The notes beneath the pieces are model-generated. The model was not told the origin of the DNA. It saw only the letters and a program-made list of their open reading frames with translations, and did no database searches. From Roseobacter fucihabitans (GTDB lineage: Bacteria; Pseudomonadota; Alphaproteobacteria; Rhodobacterales; Rhodobacteraceae), in assembly GCF_014337925.2 (NCBI RefSeq), contig NZ_CP143423.1, forward strand, positions 2,882,501-2,946,500: a stretch of 64,000 nucleotides of DNA, read 5' to 3'. Position numbers and translations under genes: made by a program. The number at the start of each line of letters is the position of its first letter. The stretch's first letter is position 1. Below are positions 8,765-18,795 of this stretch, piece by piece.

Positions 8765-9199
8765 ATGGCCCATTACGCGATGATCATGTTGTTGGCCGGT
8801 ATCGGCATCCCCGTTCTGGCCGCCTTGAACGCGGCATTGGGGGTGCGGATCGGATCCCCCGCAGCCGCCGCAACCGTGCTTTTTGTAGTTGCATTCACAA
8901 GTTGCCTGATCGTGATGCTCCTGACCGGGCCGCAGGCGTTGGCCAAGGTGACATCCGCCCCCCGTCATCTTTTTCTGGCTGGGGTCCTCGTTGCTTTTTA
9001 TGTGCTCACGGTCACATATATTGCGCCTAGTTTCGGCGTCGGAAACGCCGTTTTCTTTGTGCTTTTGGGCCAGTTGATCAGCACCGCCGCCATTGACCAT
9101 TTTGGTCTCTTTGGCGCGCGTGTGACGCCGATGGACACCACAAGGGCGCTCGGAATCGCTCTGATGACAGCGGGCGTTTTCGTGACCCAGAAAACCTGA
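8765..9199 (+). CDS. DMT superfamily (YdcZ/DUF606) membrane protein
   Basis: 144 residues, almost entirely five hydrophobic helices, matching the half-size YdcZ-type members of the drug/metabolite transporter superfamily. The hallmark regions are the N-terminal GIGIPVLAALNAALGVRIGSP and the C-terminal FFVLLGQLISTAAIDHFGLFG...RALGIALMTAGVFV. Such short members are thought to dimerise. The substrate is unknown. GGAG precedes the ATG. Confidence 0.85.
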   Translation: MAHYAMIMLLAGIGIPVLAALNAALGVRIGSPAAAATVLFVVAFTSCLIVMLLTGPQALAKVTSAPRHLFLAGVLVAFYVLTVTYIAPSFGVGNAVFFVLLGQLISTAAIDHFGLFGARVTPMDTTRALGIALMTAGVFVTQKT

Positions 9200-9300
9200 A
9201 GCAATGCGATTTGACGTTACCCACCTTGCACGGCCCGAAATCTGGTGGTTGTGACGTCGACATCTGATGGGCCTGCATGTCAGGCCAAGGTCGCAACGTT

Positions 9301-10284
9301 TTAATCCGCGCCCGCAAGCTCTCGCAACCGGTCCCAGGTCTGATCTCCGACCTCGACGCTTTCCAAAACCTGCCGGCGTTGACCCGGCATCCGCGCGCCC
9401 GCGTCGTGATTTGCCGCCGCGCCAAGCGCGGCAAGGCGCGCATCGAAAACCGGCGAGGTGCCTGGATCAATCAGAATGTAAAACTGTCCCAGATCATGGG
9501 GCGGCCCGTCCGGGGATTTCAACGGCTTGACGTTTTGGGACAAGACCGACCCCGTCATGCCCGCCGCAAGAATTTCCGCCATAAGGCCGAACCCCCAGCC
9601 CTTATGTCCACCCACGGACACCAAAGACCCCGACAAAGCCGCATCCGGGTCCGTTGTCGGAACCCCATTAGCATCCAGCGCCCAGCCCAGAGGAATTTCC
9701 TGCCCCATCGCCTTGGCCATGGTGATTTTACCCAGCGCCACCGCTGTCGTGGATTGATCAAATTGCATCGCCAGCCCACCGTCCTTTGCAGGCACCGAAA
9801 AGGCGATCGGGTTGGTCCCGATCACCCGGCTTTTGCCGCCCGGCGCTGCAACGATGGGCGAGGCGTTTGTGAACCCGATACCGATACATCCTGCACGCGC
9901 TATCTGTTCGGTAAAATACCCCAGAGAGGTGCAGGTATGGGCATGGGCAATGGCCAGCGTGGCCGTGCCAAACTGGCGCGCGCAGTCCAATGCAGGGGCC
10001 AGCCCGTAAGCAAAGGCGGGCTGTGCAAAACCAAAACCCGCATCGACATGCACAGCCGCCGGGCGCGGCGTCGATACAACCGGCGTCACCTCCCCTTTGA
10101 CACGCCCGCTGCGCAATTGCAGGCAGTAGCTTTCCACGTAATAAAGTCCGCAAATCTTGTTGCCATAACCTTCTGCCGCGCGCACCGCACGGGCGACTTC
10201 GCGGGCCGCAAAGGGCGCGGCACCGTGGGCCAGCAACGCTTTTGCAGTCAGTGTTTCAATTTCATCCAGCGTGTGCAGAGCCAT
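9301..10284 (-). CDS. Malate/L-lactate dehydrogenase-family (Ldh_2) oxidoreductase
   Basis: 327 residues from the ATG at 10284. It matches the Ldh_2 family, distinct from classical MDH/LDH. Signatures include YGNKICGLYYVESYCLQLRSG, TATLAIAHAHTCTSLGYFTEQIARAGCIGIGFTNASPIVAAPGGK with the TNPIAFSVP motif, and the C-terminal GGHKGWGFGLMAEILAAGMTG. Members reduce 2-oxoacids or delta1-piperideine/pyrroline-2-carboxylate with NAD(P)H. The substrate cannot be assigned; no amino-acid catabolic genes lie next to it. Confidence 0.88.
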   Translation of the reverse strand: MALHTLDEIETLTAKALLAHGAAPFAAREVARAVRAAEGYGNKICGLYYVESYCLQLRSGRVKGEVTPVVSTPRPAAVHVDAGFGFAQPAFAYGLAPALDCARQFGTATLAIAHAHTCTSLGYFTEQIARAGCIGIGFTNASPIVAAPGGKSRVIGTNPIAFSVPAKDGGLAMQFDQSTTAVALGKITMAKAMGQEIPLGWALDANGVPTTDPDAALSGSLVSVGGHKGWGFGLMAEILAAGMTGSVLSQNVKPLKSPDGPPHDLGQFYILIDPGTSPVFDARLAALGAAANHDAGARMPGQRRQVLESVEVGDQTWDRLRELAGAD

Positions 10285-10358
10285 GGGCGATATTCCATTC
10301 GGTGAATTTCCCGCAGGTTGTCCGCAATTCACGCGCCTCGTCAAGCGCGCCTTTGATC

Positions 10359-11042
10359 TCAGAGCGCGACAAGCTTGCCGCTTTCAAGACGAATCTGGCG
10401 ATCCATCCGGGCGGCAAGCTCCATGTTATGCGTTGCAATCAGCGCGGACAGGCCAGTCGCCTTGACGAGATCAATCAGCGTTGCGAACACCTGCTCGGAG
10501 GTGGCGGGATCAAGGTTGCCCGTCGGCTCATCGGCCAGCAACAACCGGGGTTCATTGGCCAGCGCGCGACAAAAGGCAACGCGCTGCTGTTCGCCCCCCG
10601 ATAAGGCCGCAGGTCGATGCGTGGCGCGCGCCCCCACGCCGACACGTTCAAGAAGGTCCTGCGCCCGCGAGACCGCCGCTTTGCGGGCCACCCCATTGGC
10701 AAGTTGGGGCAGCACTATGTTCTCAAGCGCGCTGAATTCCGGCAGCAGATGGTGAAACTGATAGATGAATCCAATGTCTTGGCGCCTTATGGCGGTGCGC
10801 TTGGCGTCAGGCAGATCGGTCATGTCGTGACCCGCGATACCAACTGTGCCCGCATCCGCGCCATCCAACAGCCCGGCAATATGCAGCAGCGTCGATTTGC
10901 CCGCACCGGAAGGCGCCACCAATGCGACGACCTCGCCCCGGTTCACGCTCAAATCGATCCCTTGCAGCACCTGAACTTCACCGGGCAAACCAAGGTTGTA
11001 GGATTTCGCAACCCCGCTCAAGGCCAGCATCACCTCACTCAT
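10359..11042 (-). CDS. lolD: LolD, lipoprotein-releasing ABC transporter ATPase
   Basis: 227 residues from the ATG at 11042, which overlaps the lolC stop by eight bases. Walker A is APSGAGKST, the ABC signature is LSGGEQQR and Walker B is RLLLADEPTG, with a QDIGFIYQFHHLLPEFSALENIVLP Q-loop characteristic of LolD. With LolC/E it powers release of outer-membrane-destined lipoproteins from the inner membrane to LolA. Translational coupling to the permease fits the assignment. Confidence 0.94.
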   Translation of the reverse strand: MSEVMLALSGVAKSYNLGLPGEVQVLQGIDLSVNRGEVVALVAPSGAGKSTLLHIAGLLDGADAGTVGIAGHDMTDLPDAKRTAIRRQDIGFIYQFHHLLPEFSALENIVLPQLANGVARKAAVSRAQDLLERVGVGARATHRPAALSGGEQQRVAFCRALANEPRLLLADEPTGNLDPATSEQVFATLIDLVKATGLSALIATHNMELAARMDRQIRLESGKLVAL

Positions 11043-12321
11043 ACCGCAACGCCTCAACAGGGTTCATCCGCGCCGCGCGCCGGGCCGGAAATATCGTCAC
11101 GATGAAGGACAGGCCCAGGGAGAGCGCAACCGCGGAGAGCACATCCCTCAGGTGCAATTGCGCCGGTAGCGCATAGATGCCGCGGATGGAGGGGTCCCAG
11201 ACGCCGCCGCCCATCAGGACGTTCACAAAGCTGAAGATCGGATCAATATAAAGCGCAAAGAGTGTGCCCAGAATGACGCCAAACAGCGTACCCAGAATTC
11301 CGGTAAACGCGCCACAGATGAAAAAGATGCGCATGATCGAGCCCTGTGTCAGCCCCATGGTGCGTAGAATCCCGATGTCGCGACCCTTGTTTTTCACCAG
11401 CATGATCAGACCGGAGACGATGTTCATCGAGGCAATCAGAACGAGTATCGACAGGATGATGAACATCACGTTATCCTCCACCTCCAGCGCGCGCAGGAAA
11501 CCGCCCGAGGCGTCCTGCCAGGTCCAGACCTGGGCGCGCTCACCTGCGGCAGCCAACAGGGTCGGTGTCATCGAGCGGACGTTTTCCGGATCTTCAACCA
11601 TCACTTCAACTTCATCCGCTATCCCTTCGCGATTAAAGAAGGATTGCGCTTCGAAAAACGGCAAATAAGCCCGCGTCCGGTCGATGTCATAGCGCCCGGC
11701 AGTGAAGATATAGGTGACCTCATAAGCGTTGATCCGCGGCGAGGTGCCGAAGGCCGTTTTGACCCCATCGGGCGAAATCAGCTTCACCTTGTCGCCGATG
11801 CCGATACCCAATTCGCGCGCCACGCCTGAGCCGATGGCGATGCCGTTTTCGAAATCAGCAATATTACCGCGCGCGACTTCTGGATCAGCAATGCGCGGCA
11901 ATGTCGCGAGGTCCCCCGGTGCGATGCCAAAGACTTCGACGCCGGCATTGCGCCCCTCAAAAGCCGCCATGACCTGCCCCCGCACAAGGGGCGCGGCGCG
12001 GGTGACACCCGGAACGGTTGCAATACGCTGCGCCAATTCTGCATAGTCGGTGATCGAGCGATCCACCCGACCGTCCTCGGTGATCTGCCCCAGCGAATAG
12101 AGCGTCACATGCGCATTCGCTCCGAGGATCGTGTCGACAAATTCGGCGCGAAACCCGGACCGGACAGACAATGTCGCGATCAGTGCGAAGACCGCCAGCA
12201 TGACGCCGATCAGGCTGATCCAGGTCATGGTACTGACCCCACCCTCTGCACGGCGCGCGCGCAGATAGCGCCAAGCGATCATCCATTCAAAGGGCGCAAA
12301 GGGGACGGTGGAAGTGGCCAT
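11035..12321 (-). CDS. lolC: LolC/E lipoprotein-releasing ABC permease
   Basis: 428 residues from the ATG at 12321. An N-terminal transmembrane helix (WISLIGVMLAVFALIATLSVRSGF) precedes a MacB-type periplasmic domain of ~220 residues. The C-terminal FtsX-type helices follow (NVMFIILSILVLIASMNIVSGLIMLVKNKGRDIGILRTMGLTQGSIMRIFF). Alphaproteobacteria usually carry one LolC/E-type permease acting as a homodimer (LolF-like), consistent with a single gene here. Immediately followed by lolD. Confidence 0.93.
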   Translation of the reverse strand: MATSTVPFAPFEWMIAWRYLRARRAEGGVSTMTWISLIGVMLAVFALIATLSVRSGFRAEFVDTILGANAHVTLYSLGQITEDGRVDRSITDYAELAQRIATVPGVTRAAPLVRGQVMAAFEGRNAGVEVFGIAPGDLATLPRIADPEVARGNIADFENGIAIGSGVARELGIGIGDKVKLISPDGVKTAFGTSPRINAYEVTYIFTAGRYDIDRTRAYLPFFEAQSFFNREGIADEVEVMVEDPENVRSMTPTLLAAAGERAQVWTWQDASGGFLRALEVEDNVMFIILSILVLIASMNIVSGLIMLVKNKGRDIGILRTMGLTQGSIMRIFFICGAFTGILGTLFGVILGTLFALYIDPIFSFVNVLMGGGVWDPSIRGIYALPAQLHLRDVLSAVALSLGLSFIVTIFPARRAARMNPVEALRYE

Positions 12322-12373
12322 GAGAGATCCTGTCGTCAGATTTGGCGCAACCTGAGGCTTTGCCATCAGCGGG

Positions 12374-12871
12374 TCAAGCCGCCATCGGTTTACGCCGCCG
12401 CCTGAGGCGCGATACGGCCAGAATGGCGCGCAAACCCCCAGCCGACACCGCAAACCCCACCCCCGCGAAAATCACGCTTGTGACGGACAGGGGAAGCGCG
12501 GGTTGAAACGCCTGCCAGGCCCGCGCCGCGATTTCGGGATCGGTAAAACGTGCGCCGTGATAGGCCCGCATGAACGGCCCCTGCCCTTGCAAAACGGCAA
12601 GGTCCGCGCGCAGCCTGTCGTAACGGTCGATGGTGCGGGTCATATCTGCGCGGCGGCGCTCCACAAAAGCGCTGCCCTGCATCTGCGAGAGGGCGCCACC
12701 CCGCGTCAGACCTTCGGCTTTGGCAGAGGTATCAAAATCGCTCACGACCTGTTGCAAGGCGTCAACGGCCCCGCCAAGGCGCTGCATGTACTGTTGGGAA
12801 TAAGCGGGGAATTGGGCGGCTCCAAAGCCACCTGCCAGCCCCGCCGCCAATGTCACGGCGCGAAGGATCAT
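12374..12871 (-). CDS. DUF2937 family membrane protein
   Basis: 165 residues from the ATG at 12871 with AGGAG at good spacing. Two predicted membrane segments at the ends (ILRAVTLAAGLAGGFGAAQF and LPLSVTSVIFAGVGFAVSAGGL) flank a helical, probably periplasmic region with the AYSQQYMQRLGGAVDALQQVVSDFD motif of DUF2937 proteins. Function unknown. It lies in line between proS and lolC and may be cotranscribed with them. Confidence 0.8.
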   Translation of the reverse strand: MILRAVTLAAGLAGGFGAAQFPAYSQQYMQRLGGAVDALQQVVSDFDTSAKAEGLTRGGALSQMQGSAFVERRRADMTRTIDRYDRLRADLAVLQGQGPFMRAYHGARFTDPEIAARAWQAFQPALPLSVTSVIFAGVGFAVSAGGLRAILAVSRLRRRRKPMAA

Positions 12872-12940
12872 CGCTTGCTCCTGCTCTCCCCCAGAAAGCA
12901 CGACACCGAGCGTAACAGAATATCACAGGGCGGCAAAGCC

Positions 12941-14332
12941 TCAGATATAGGTGTGGAACGACCGCTTGCCCATCATCTGCACATGCTCGCCGGTATGATG
13001 CCCGCCATATATTTCGGCGATTTTCTTGATCGCCTGTTCGGGTGGGATCTCTTCGTTTTCGCCCGTACGGCGGCTGGTCAACTCGACCAACCCGCGCTTG
13101 AGCCCGCGCGGCCCAACGGTGATGCGCCAGGGCAGACCGATCAAATCCATCGTGGCGAATTTACCGCCCGCCCGCTCATCGCGATCATCATAAAGCGGCT
13201 CCAGCCCAAGTGCTGTCAGTTTGGCATAGAGGCTTTCGCAGGCCGCATCCGCTTCGGCGTCACCCTGCTTGAGGTTCACAATACCGCAATGAAACGGCGT
13301 CACACCTTCGGGCCAGATGATCCCCTTATCGTCGTGGCTCGCCTCTATGATCGCGCCCACCAGACGGCTGACACCAATGCCGTGGCTGCCCATATGGACC
13401 GGCGTGGGTTTGCCATCGGGACCCTGCACGGTGGCGCCCATGGCCTCGGAATATTTGGTGCCGAAATAGAAAATCTGCCCCACCTCGATGCCGCGCGCCG
13501 TGCGACGACGTTCCTCGGGAACCTGCTCAAATAGCGCCTGATCGTGAGTTTCATCGGTGCGCGCGTATTTCGAGGTGAACTCTTCCAGCACACCGGCGCA
13601 TTGCTCGACGCTGTTGTAATCGATGTCACGATCCCCAAAGCTCAGATCGGTCACGGCGCTGTCATAGAACACCTCCGATTCACCGGTGTCGGCCAGCACC
13701 AGGAATTCATGCGTGTTGTCCCCGCCGATGGGGCCGGAATCCGCGCGCATCGGGATCGCTTGCAAGCCCATCCGCTCATAGGTGCGCAAATATGTCACGA
13801 GGTGACGGTTGTAGGCGTGCAGCGCGTCCTCCTTGGTCAGGTCAAAATTATACCCGTCCTTCATGAAGAATTCACGCCCCCGCATCACGCCGAAACGCGG
13901 GCGCATCTCGTCGCGGAATTTCCACTGGATGTGGTAGAGTGTCAGCGGCAGGTCCTTGTAGCTCCCCACGTGGCTGCGGAAAATATCGGTGATCATTTCC
14001 TCATTGGTGGGACCATAAAGCATGTCGCGGTCCTGCCGGTCGCGCACACGCAGCATTTCGGGGCCATAGGCGTCATAACGCCCGCTCTCGCGCCACAGAT
14101 CCGCCGATTGCAGGGTCGGCATCAACATCGCGATGTGACCCGCGCGGGCCTGCTCTTCATGCACGATGTTTTCCAGCTTGCGCAGCACCTTGAACCCCAG
14201 CGGCAACCACGAATATATCCCGGCCGCATTCTGTTTGATCATGCCCGCGCGCAACATCAGCCGGTGGCTTACGATCTGAGCCTCGGCAGGGTTTTCGCGC
14301 AGCACAGGCATGAAATAACGGGTCAGGCGCAT
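12941..14332 (-). CDS. proS: Prolyl-tRNA synthetase
   Basis: 463 residues from the ATG at 14332. It is the short alphaproteobacterial form: class II motif 2 ([25 protein letters not shown]), the GPTNEEMIT motif and the motif 3 region ([18 protein letters not shown]) are present, but the editing domain found between motifs 2 and 3 in E. coli ProS is absent. The C-terminal anticodon-binding domain ([26 protein letters not shown]) is complete. It charges tRNA-Pro. The missing editing domain implies that Ala-tRNA-Pro clearance depends on a trans editor elsewhere. Confidence 0.96.
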   Translation of the reverse strand: MRLTRYFMPVLRENPAEAQIVSHRLMLRAGMIKQNAAGIYSWLPLGFKVLRKLENIVHEEQARAGHIAMLMPTLQSADLWRESGRYDAYGPEMLRVRDRQDRDMLYGPTNEEMITDIFRSHVGSYKDLPLTLYHIQWKFRDEMRPRFGVMRGREFFMKDGYNFDLTKEDALHAYNRHLVTYLRTYERMGLQAIPMRADSGPIGGDNTHEFLVLADTGESEVFYDSAVTDLSFGDRDIDYNSVEQCAGVLEEFTSKYARTDETHDQALFEQVPEERRRTARGIEVGQIFYFGTKYSEAMGATVQGPDGKPTPVHMGSHGIGVSRLVGAIIEASHDDKGIIWPEGVTPFHCGIVNLKQGDAEADAACESLYAKLTALGLEPLYDDRDERAGGKFATMDLIGLPWRITVGPRGLKRGLVELTSRRTGENEEIPPEQAIKKIAEIYGGHHTGEHVQMMGKRSFHTYI

Positions 14333-14365
14333 GGGACGTCCTCTCAAATGAAAATCACGTCCTGA

Positions 14366-14656
14366 TTAGGCCAAAGACCGCGCACCCGCAATCGTGAAAC
14401 CGCCCCGCAGCACAGGGACGGTATGCGCAGATTTGGCAATCGCCTTGGGGGACACCGAAAGCCCCCGCAACGGCGGGCCGTGCAGGAGCAGCTTGACGCC
14501 TTGCGCTGTGCATGGCCGCGCCGTTTCGAAAAAAGCCAATGCGCTTGCACCATGATCGGTGCGCAAAACGTATCCCAACCAGCATGCGACATCCGCCCGC
14601 GCGCCGCGACCCGCATGGTGCCAGAACGTGGCAAGAGACCGCGAAAACGCAAGCAA
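14366..14656 (-). CDS. Hypothetical protein, 96 aa
   Basis: An uninterrupted minus-strand frame between proS and the perM-like gene. The residue mix is plausible (MLAFSRSLATFWHHAGRGARADVACWLGYV...), with no motif I recognise. Two other minus-strand frames overlap it, so coding status is uncertain; this one has the most protein-like composition. Confidence 0.35.
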   Translation of the reverse strand: MLAFSRSLATFWHHAGRGARADVACWLGYVLRTDHGASALAFFETARPCTAQGVKLLLHGPPLRGLSVSPKAIAKSAHTVPVLRGGFTIAGARSLA

Positions 14657-14746
14657 GAACGCCTTTTCCAGTGGATCGCCCCCTTAATTGCTTGAAACAC
14701 CTCCCGGCATGGGCGATGTCAATACAGAGTAACCTTTGGAGTTTTC

Positions 14747-15814
14747 ATGGCCCTGCCCGTCCAGAAACAAGTGATTTATTGGGGGATCTCAACGGCGGTT
14801 TTCCTCGTGATCCTGTGGTCATTGGGCAACGTACTGATGCCGTTCATCCTGGGCGGTGCCATCGCCTATTTTCTGGACCCTGTGGCGGATCGGCTCGAGC
14901 GGTTGGGGCTGAGCCGCATCGCGGCGACGGGCATGATCACGGTTGCGGGCCTTTTCATCTTCGTGACCATGGCGCTTCTGGTCATTCCGACCCTGACCAA
15001 TCAGGCGCTGGCCCTGTTCAACGCCGCCCCTGAATACACCAGAAGCATTGGCGCATTTCTCACGGAACGTTTTCCCTCGCTGCTGGATGCGGGCTCCACG
15101 CTGCGCCAATCCATCGATACCGTCGGGGAGACCATCAAAAGTCGCGGTGCCGAACTGCTCGAAACCGCTCTGGGATCGGTCGCCTCCATTCTCAACGTGG
15201 TTGTCCTGATTGTGATCGTGCCGGTGGTGTCGGTCTATCTGCTGCTGGATTGGGACCGCATGGTGGCGCGCATTGACGATCTGTTGCCGCGTGATCACGC
15301 CGAAACCATTCGCCGTCTGGCGCGCGAGATTGACGCGACGCTCTCCTCCTTCATTCGCGGCATGGGCACGGTTTGCCTGATCCTGGGGACCTATTACGCC
15401 GTGGCCCTGATGGTGGTGGGGCTGCAATTCGGGCTGGTCGTGGGGTTTATTGCCGGGCTTGTGACCTTCATCCCCTACCTCGGGGCCCTGATCGGGGGCG
15501 CGCTGGCCATCGGTCTGGCGCTGTTCCAATTCTGGGGGGATTGGGTGTCAATCGGGCTGGTGGCCGGTATTTTTGCCATCGGACAGGTGATCGAGGGCAA
15601 TATCCTGACGCCCAAGCTCGTGGGAAGCTCGGTCGGGCTGCACCCGGTCTGGCTTATTCTCGCCTTGTCGGTTTTTGGGGCATTGTTCGGGTTTGTCGGA
15701 ATGTTGGTCGCGGTGCCGGTCGCCGCCGCCATTGGTGTGATTGCGCGCTTTGGCGTGGAGCAATATAAGATTTCGTTGCTTTATCGGGGCCTCTCCGGGC
15801 GCGACGAGCCCTGA
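14747..15814 (+). CDS. AI-2E/PerM family transporter
   Basis: 355 residues with about eight membrane helices. The family hallmarks are visible: ALPVQKQVIYWGISTAVFLVILWSLGNVLMPFILGGAIAYFLDPVADRLERLG near the N-terminus, and the C-terminal half with GLQFGLVVGFIAGLVTFIPYLGALIG and GQVIEGNILTPKLVGSSVGLHPVWLILAL. Members export small molecules such as AI-2 or act as Na+/H+ antiporters; substrate undetermined. It is followed after one base by hdaA, an arrangement common in alphaproteobacteria. Confidence 0.92.
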   Translation: MALPVQKQVIYWGISTAVFLVILWSLGNVLMPFILGGAIAYFLDPVADRLERLGLSRIAATGMITVAGLFIFVTMALLVIPTLTNQALALFNAAPEYTRSIGAFLTERFPSLLDAGSTLRQSIDTVGETIKSRGAELLETALGSVASILNVVVLIVIVPVVSVYLLLDWDRMVARIDDLLPRDHAETIRRLAREIDATLSSFIRGMGTVCLILGTYYAVALMVVGLQFGLVVGFIAGLVTFIPYLGALIGGALAIGLALFQFWGDWVSIGLVAGIFAIGQVIEGNILTPKLVGSSVGLHPVWLILALSVFGALFGFVGMLVAVPVAAAIGVIARFGVEQYKISLLYRGLSGRDEP

Positions 15815-15815
15815 T

Positions 15816-16490
15816 ATGCCTGAACAGCTGGGTTTCGATCTGCCACGGGTTGCGGCGCTGCGGCGCGCGGATTTTCTGGTGGCCCCCTCAAATGCCGTGG
15901 CACTCGCGATGATCGAGGACCCTGCTACCGATAAACTGGTTCTGAGTGGGCCTGACGGGTCTGGCAAGACGCATCTCGCCCATATCTGGGCGGCACAGCG
16001 CGACGCGAAAATCCTCCCGGCCACCGCGCTGCGCGAGGATGCGGTGCCGAACCTCGCGCAGGGCAGTGTCGCCCTGGAGGACGTCCCCCTGATCGCGGGG
16101 GACCCCGAGGCGCAAACCGCGCTGTTTCACCTCTATAATCTGGTGCTGGCAGAGGGGCATGCGCTCTTGTTGACCGGGCGCAGTGTGGCGCGCGACTGGG
16201 GTCTTACCCTGCCCGATCTGGCAAGCCGGATCACCGCCGCCCCGGCCGTCTCGGTGCAGGTGCCGGATGATGCGCTGCTGGCGGCGGTGCTGGCAAAGCT
16301 CTTTGCGGATCGTCAATTGACGCCCAAAACGGACCTGATCCCCTATCTGATCCGCCGCATGGATCGTTCTTTTGCCGCCGCCGGTGCCATCGTGGAACGT
16401 CTTGACGCCGCCTCGCTGGCACAAAAACGCCCGCTTTCCAGATCCTTCGCCGCCACCCTGCTGGACAAAGAGGACCCAGGCGCGCGATAG
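15816..16490 (+). CDS. hdaA: HdaA, DnaA-homologous regulator of replication initiation
   Basis: 224 residues from the ATG at 15816, one base after the preceding stop. It resembles the ATPase core of DnaA without the DNA-binding domain IV: QLGFDLPRVAALRRADFLVAPSNAVALAMIE, then Walker A GPDGSGKTHLAHIWA and a sensor region near the C-terminus (RSFAAAGAIVERLDAASLAQKRPLS). Hda/HdaA proteins act with the sliding clamp to promote ATP hydrolysis on DnaA after initiation. Walker B is degenerate (GSVALEDVPLIAG), as is common in Hda. Confidence 0.88.
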   Translation: MPEQLGFDLPRVAALRRADFLVAPSNAVALAMIEDPATDKLVLSGPDGSGKTHLAHIWAAQRDAKILPATALREDAVPNLAQGSVALEDVPLIAGDPEAQTALFHLYNLVLAEGHALLLTGRSVARDWGLTLPDLASRITAAPAVSVQVPDDALLAAVLAKLFADRQLTPKTDLIPYLIRRMDRSFAAAGAIVERLDAASLAQKRPLSRSFAATLLDKEDPGAR

Positions 16491-16531
16491 TTGTCACATA
16501 ACCCTTACATAACACATCGTAAAAGGCCTGC

Positions 16532-18706
16532 ATGACACAAGCGGACTTCCTGATCTCTGACTTCCCCGAAGCCACCGAAATCCCCGATCTCGGCACCCAG
16601 GGGCCCGCGCGGTTTTTCAACCGCGAACTCAGCTGGCTGGGGTTCAACTGGCGCGTGGTGCAGGAAGCCGACAACCCGCGCGTTCCGGCGTTGGAACGGC
16701 TGCGGTTCCTGTCGATTTCGGCAACCAACCTCGATGAATTCTACACGGTGCGCGTGGCGGGCTTGCGCGAATTGGCCCATGCAGGCAATACCACGCCTGC
16801 GGCGGATGGGCTTTCTCCTGCCGAACAGCTTGTCCTGATCGACCAGAACGCGCGCGAATTGCTCGACACGCAACAGCGCGTGCTGGTCTCCCTGCTCAAG
16901 GAACTCGAAGCGGATGGCATTTTTGTGCTGCGCAACGGCGATCTGACGGCGGCGGATCGCACCTATCTCGAAGACGTCTTCCTCACGCAGGTTTTTGCCG
17001 TTCTGTCGCCGCTTGCCATTGATCCCGCGCATCCCTTTCCCTTCATCCCCAACACTGGCTATGCGCTGGCGCTGCAATTGGAACGTACGGCGGATAAACG
17101 CCCCCTACAGGCGCTTTTGCCGATCCCCGCGCAGATCGACCGCTTCATCGCCCTGCCCGCCGAGGAGGGACAAAACCGCTTTCTGCCCCTCGAGGAACTG
17201 CTGGTGTTGAACATCGCGGGCCTGTTTCCGGGCTATAAGCTCAAGGCGCATTTCGAGTTTCGCGTGTTGCGCGACAGCGACCTTGAGGTCGAAGAGGAAG
17301 CCGAAGACTTGGTGCGCGAATTCGAGGTTGCGCTGAAACGGCGCCGTCGCGGCGAGGTCGTGCGCCTGACCCATTCCACCGGTGCACCCGAAAAGCTCAA
17401 ATCGGTAATCATGCAGGAGCTGGGCGTGGATGAGGAAGAGGTCATCGCCATTGACGGCATGATCGGGGCCTCCGACCTCAAGGAATTGGTGCTCGACAGC
17501 CGACCGGACCTGTTGTGGCCGATGTTCACGCCCCGCATCCCTGAACGCGTCACCGATCACGATGGCGATATGCTGGCCGCGATCCGCAACAAGGACATGC
17601 TGCTGCACCACCCCTATGAAACCTTCGACATGGTGGTCCGTTTCCTGCAACAGGCCGCGCGCGACCCGCAGGTTGTCGCGATCAAACAGACGCTCTATCG
17701 CACGTCGCGCGACAGCCCGATCGTGGAGGCCCTCTGTGAGGCTGCCGAGGATGGCAAATCCGTCACCGCACTTGTCGAATTAAAGGCCCGTTTCGATGAG
17801 GCCGCCAACATCCGCCAGTCCCGCAGGCTGGAACGCGCGGGCGCGCATGTGGTGTACGGGTTTCTGGACCTCAAAACCCACGCGAAAATCTCCACCGTGG
17901 TGCGGCGCGAGGGCAATCAGCTGGTGACCTACACGCATTACGGCACCGGCAATTACCATCCCATCACGGCGCGGATTTATACCGATCTGTCGCTCTTTAC
18001 CTGCGATCAACGGCTGGGGCGCGATGCGACCAAAGTGTTCAACTATCTGTCTGGCTATGCGCTGCCGGATTCTCTGGACAATCTGGCGATCTCTCCGACG
18101 ACTCTGAAACCACGATTGCTCGAATTGATCGCGGCGGAGGCAGACCATGCGCGCGCGGGCAAACCCGCCGTGATCTGGGCCAAGATGAACTCGCTGATCG
18201 ACAGCGAAGTGATCGACGCGCTTTATGCCGCAAGCGATGCAGGCGTGAAGATCAGCCTGGTGATCCGCGGCATTTGCGGACTGCGCCCCGGCGTCAAGGG
18301 TCTGAGCGAGAACATCCGCGTCAAATCCATTGTGGGGCGGTTCCTGGAGCATTCACGCATCGTGTGTTTCGGCAACGGTTTTGGGCTGCCGCATAAAAAG
18401 GCGCGGGTGTTCATCTCCTCGGCCGATTGGATGGGGCGTAACCTGAACCGCCGCGTCGAAACGCTGGTGGAGATCGAAAACGCCACTGTCAAGGCCCAGA
18501 TCGTCAGCCAGATCATGGCCGCAAACCTTGCGGATGTGGCGCAAAGCTGGGTCATGGGGCCAGATGGCAATTTTGACCGCCCCCCGGTTCCCGAAGGGGC
18601 CTTTGCGTTTAACTGCCACCGGTTTTTCATGGAAAACCCATCGCTGTCCGGGCGCGGCAGCGCCGGTGCGTCGGATGTGCCCAAACTGACCCACACCGAG
18701 GATTAA
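16532..18706 (+). CDS. ppk1: Polyphosphate kinase 1
   Basis: 724 residues, the usual length. It has the N-terminal domain [22 protein letters not shown]...[23 protein letters not shown], then the phospholipase-D-like catalytic domains with [15 protein letters not shown] and the phospho-histidine region [16 protein letters not shown]; the second active-site region is [16 protein letters not shown]. It makes polyphosphate from ATP reversibly. Next to ppx, so synthesis and degradation of polyphosphate are encoded as a pair. Confidence 0.97.
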   Translation: MTQADFLISDFPEATEIPDLGTQGPARFFNRELSWLGFNWRVVQEADNPRVPALERLRFLSISATNLDEFYTVRVAGLRELAHAGNTTPAADGLSPAEQLVLIDQNARELLDTQQRVLVSLLKELEADGIFVLRNGDLTAADRTYLEDVFLTQVFAVLSPLAIDPAHPFPFIPNTGYALALQLERTADKRPLQALLPIPAQIDRFIALPAEEGQNRFLPLEELLVLNIAGLFPGYKLKAHFEFRVLRDSDLEVEEEAEDLVREFEVALKRRRRGEVVRLTHSTGAPEKLKSVIMQELGVDEEEVIAIDGMIGASDLKELVLDSRPDLLWPMFTPRIPERVTDHDGDMLAAIRNKDMLLHHPYETFDMVVRFLQQAARDPQVVAIKQTLYRTSRDSPIVEALCEAAEDGKSVTALVELKARFDEAANIRQSRRLERAGAHVVYGFLDLKTHAKISTVVRREGNQLVTYTHYGTGNYHPITARIYTDLSLFTCDQRLGRDATKVFNYLSGYALPDSLDNLAISPTTLKPRLLELIAAEADHARAGKPAVIWAKMNSLIDSEVIDALYAASDAGVKISLVIRGICGLRPGVKGLSENIRVKSIVGRFLEHSRIVCFGNGFGLPHKKARVFISSADWMGRNLNRRVETLVEIENATVKAQIVSQIMAANLADVAQSWVMGPDGNFDRPPVPEGAFAFNCHRFFMENPSLSGRGSAGASDVPKLTHTED

Positions 18707-18795
18707 CCGCGCTTTGCCGGTCGTTAATTGGCACCGTGAATATTGACCCGCGCGTCATTATTGAACAGGGTGCCCCAACGAACACCGGGGGCCAT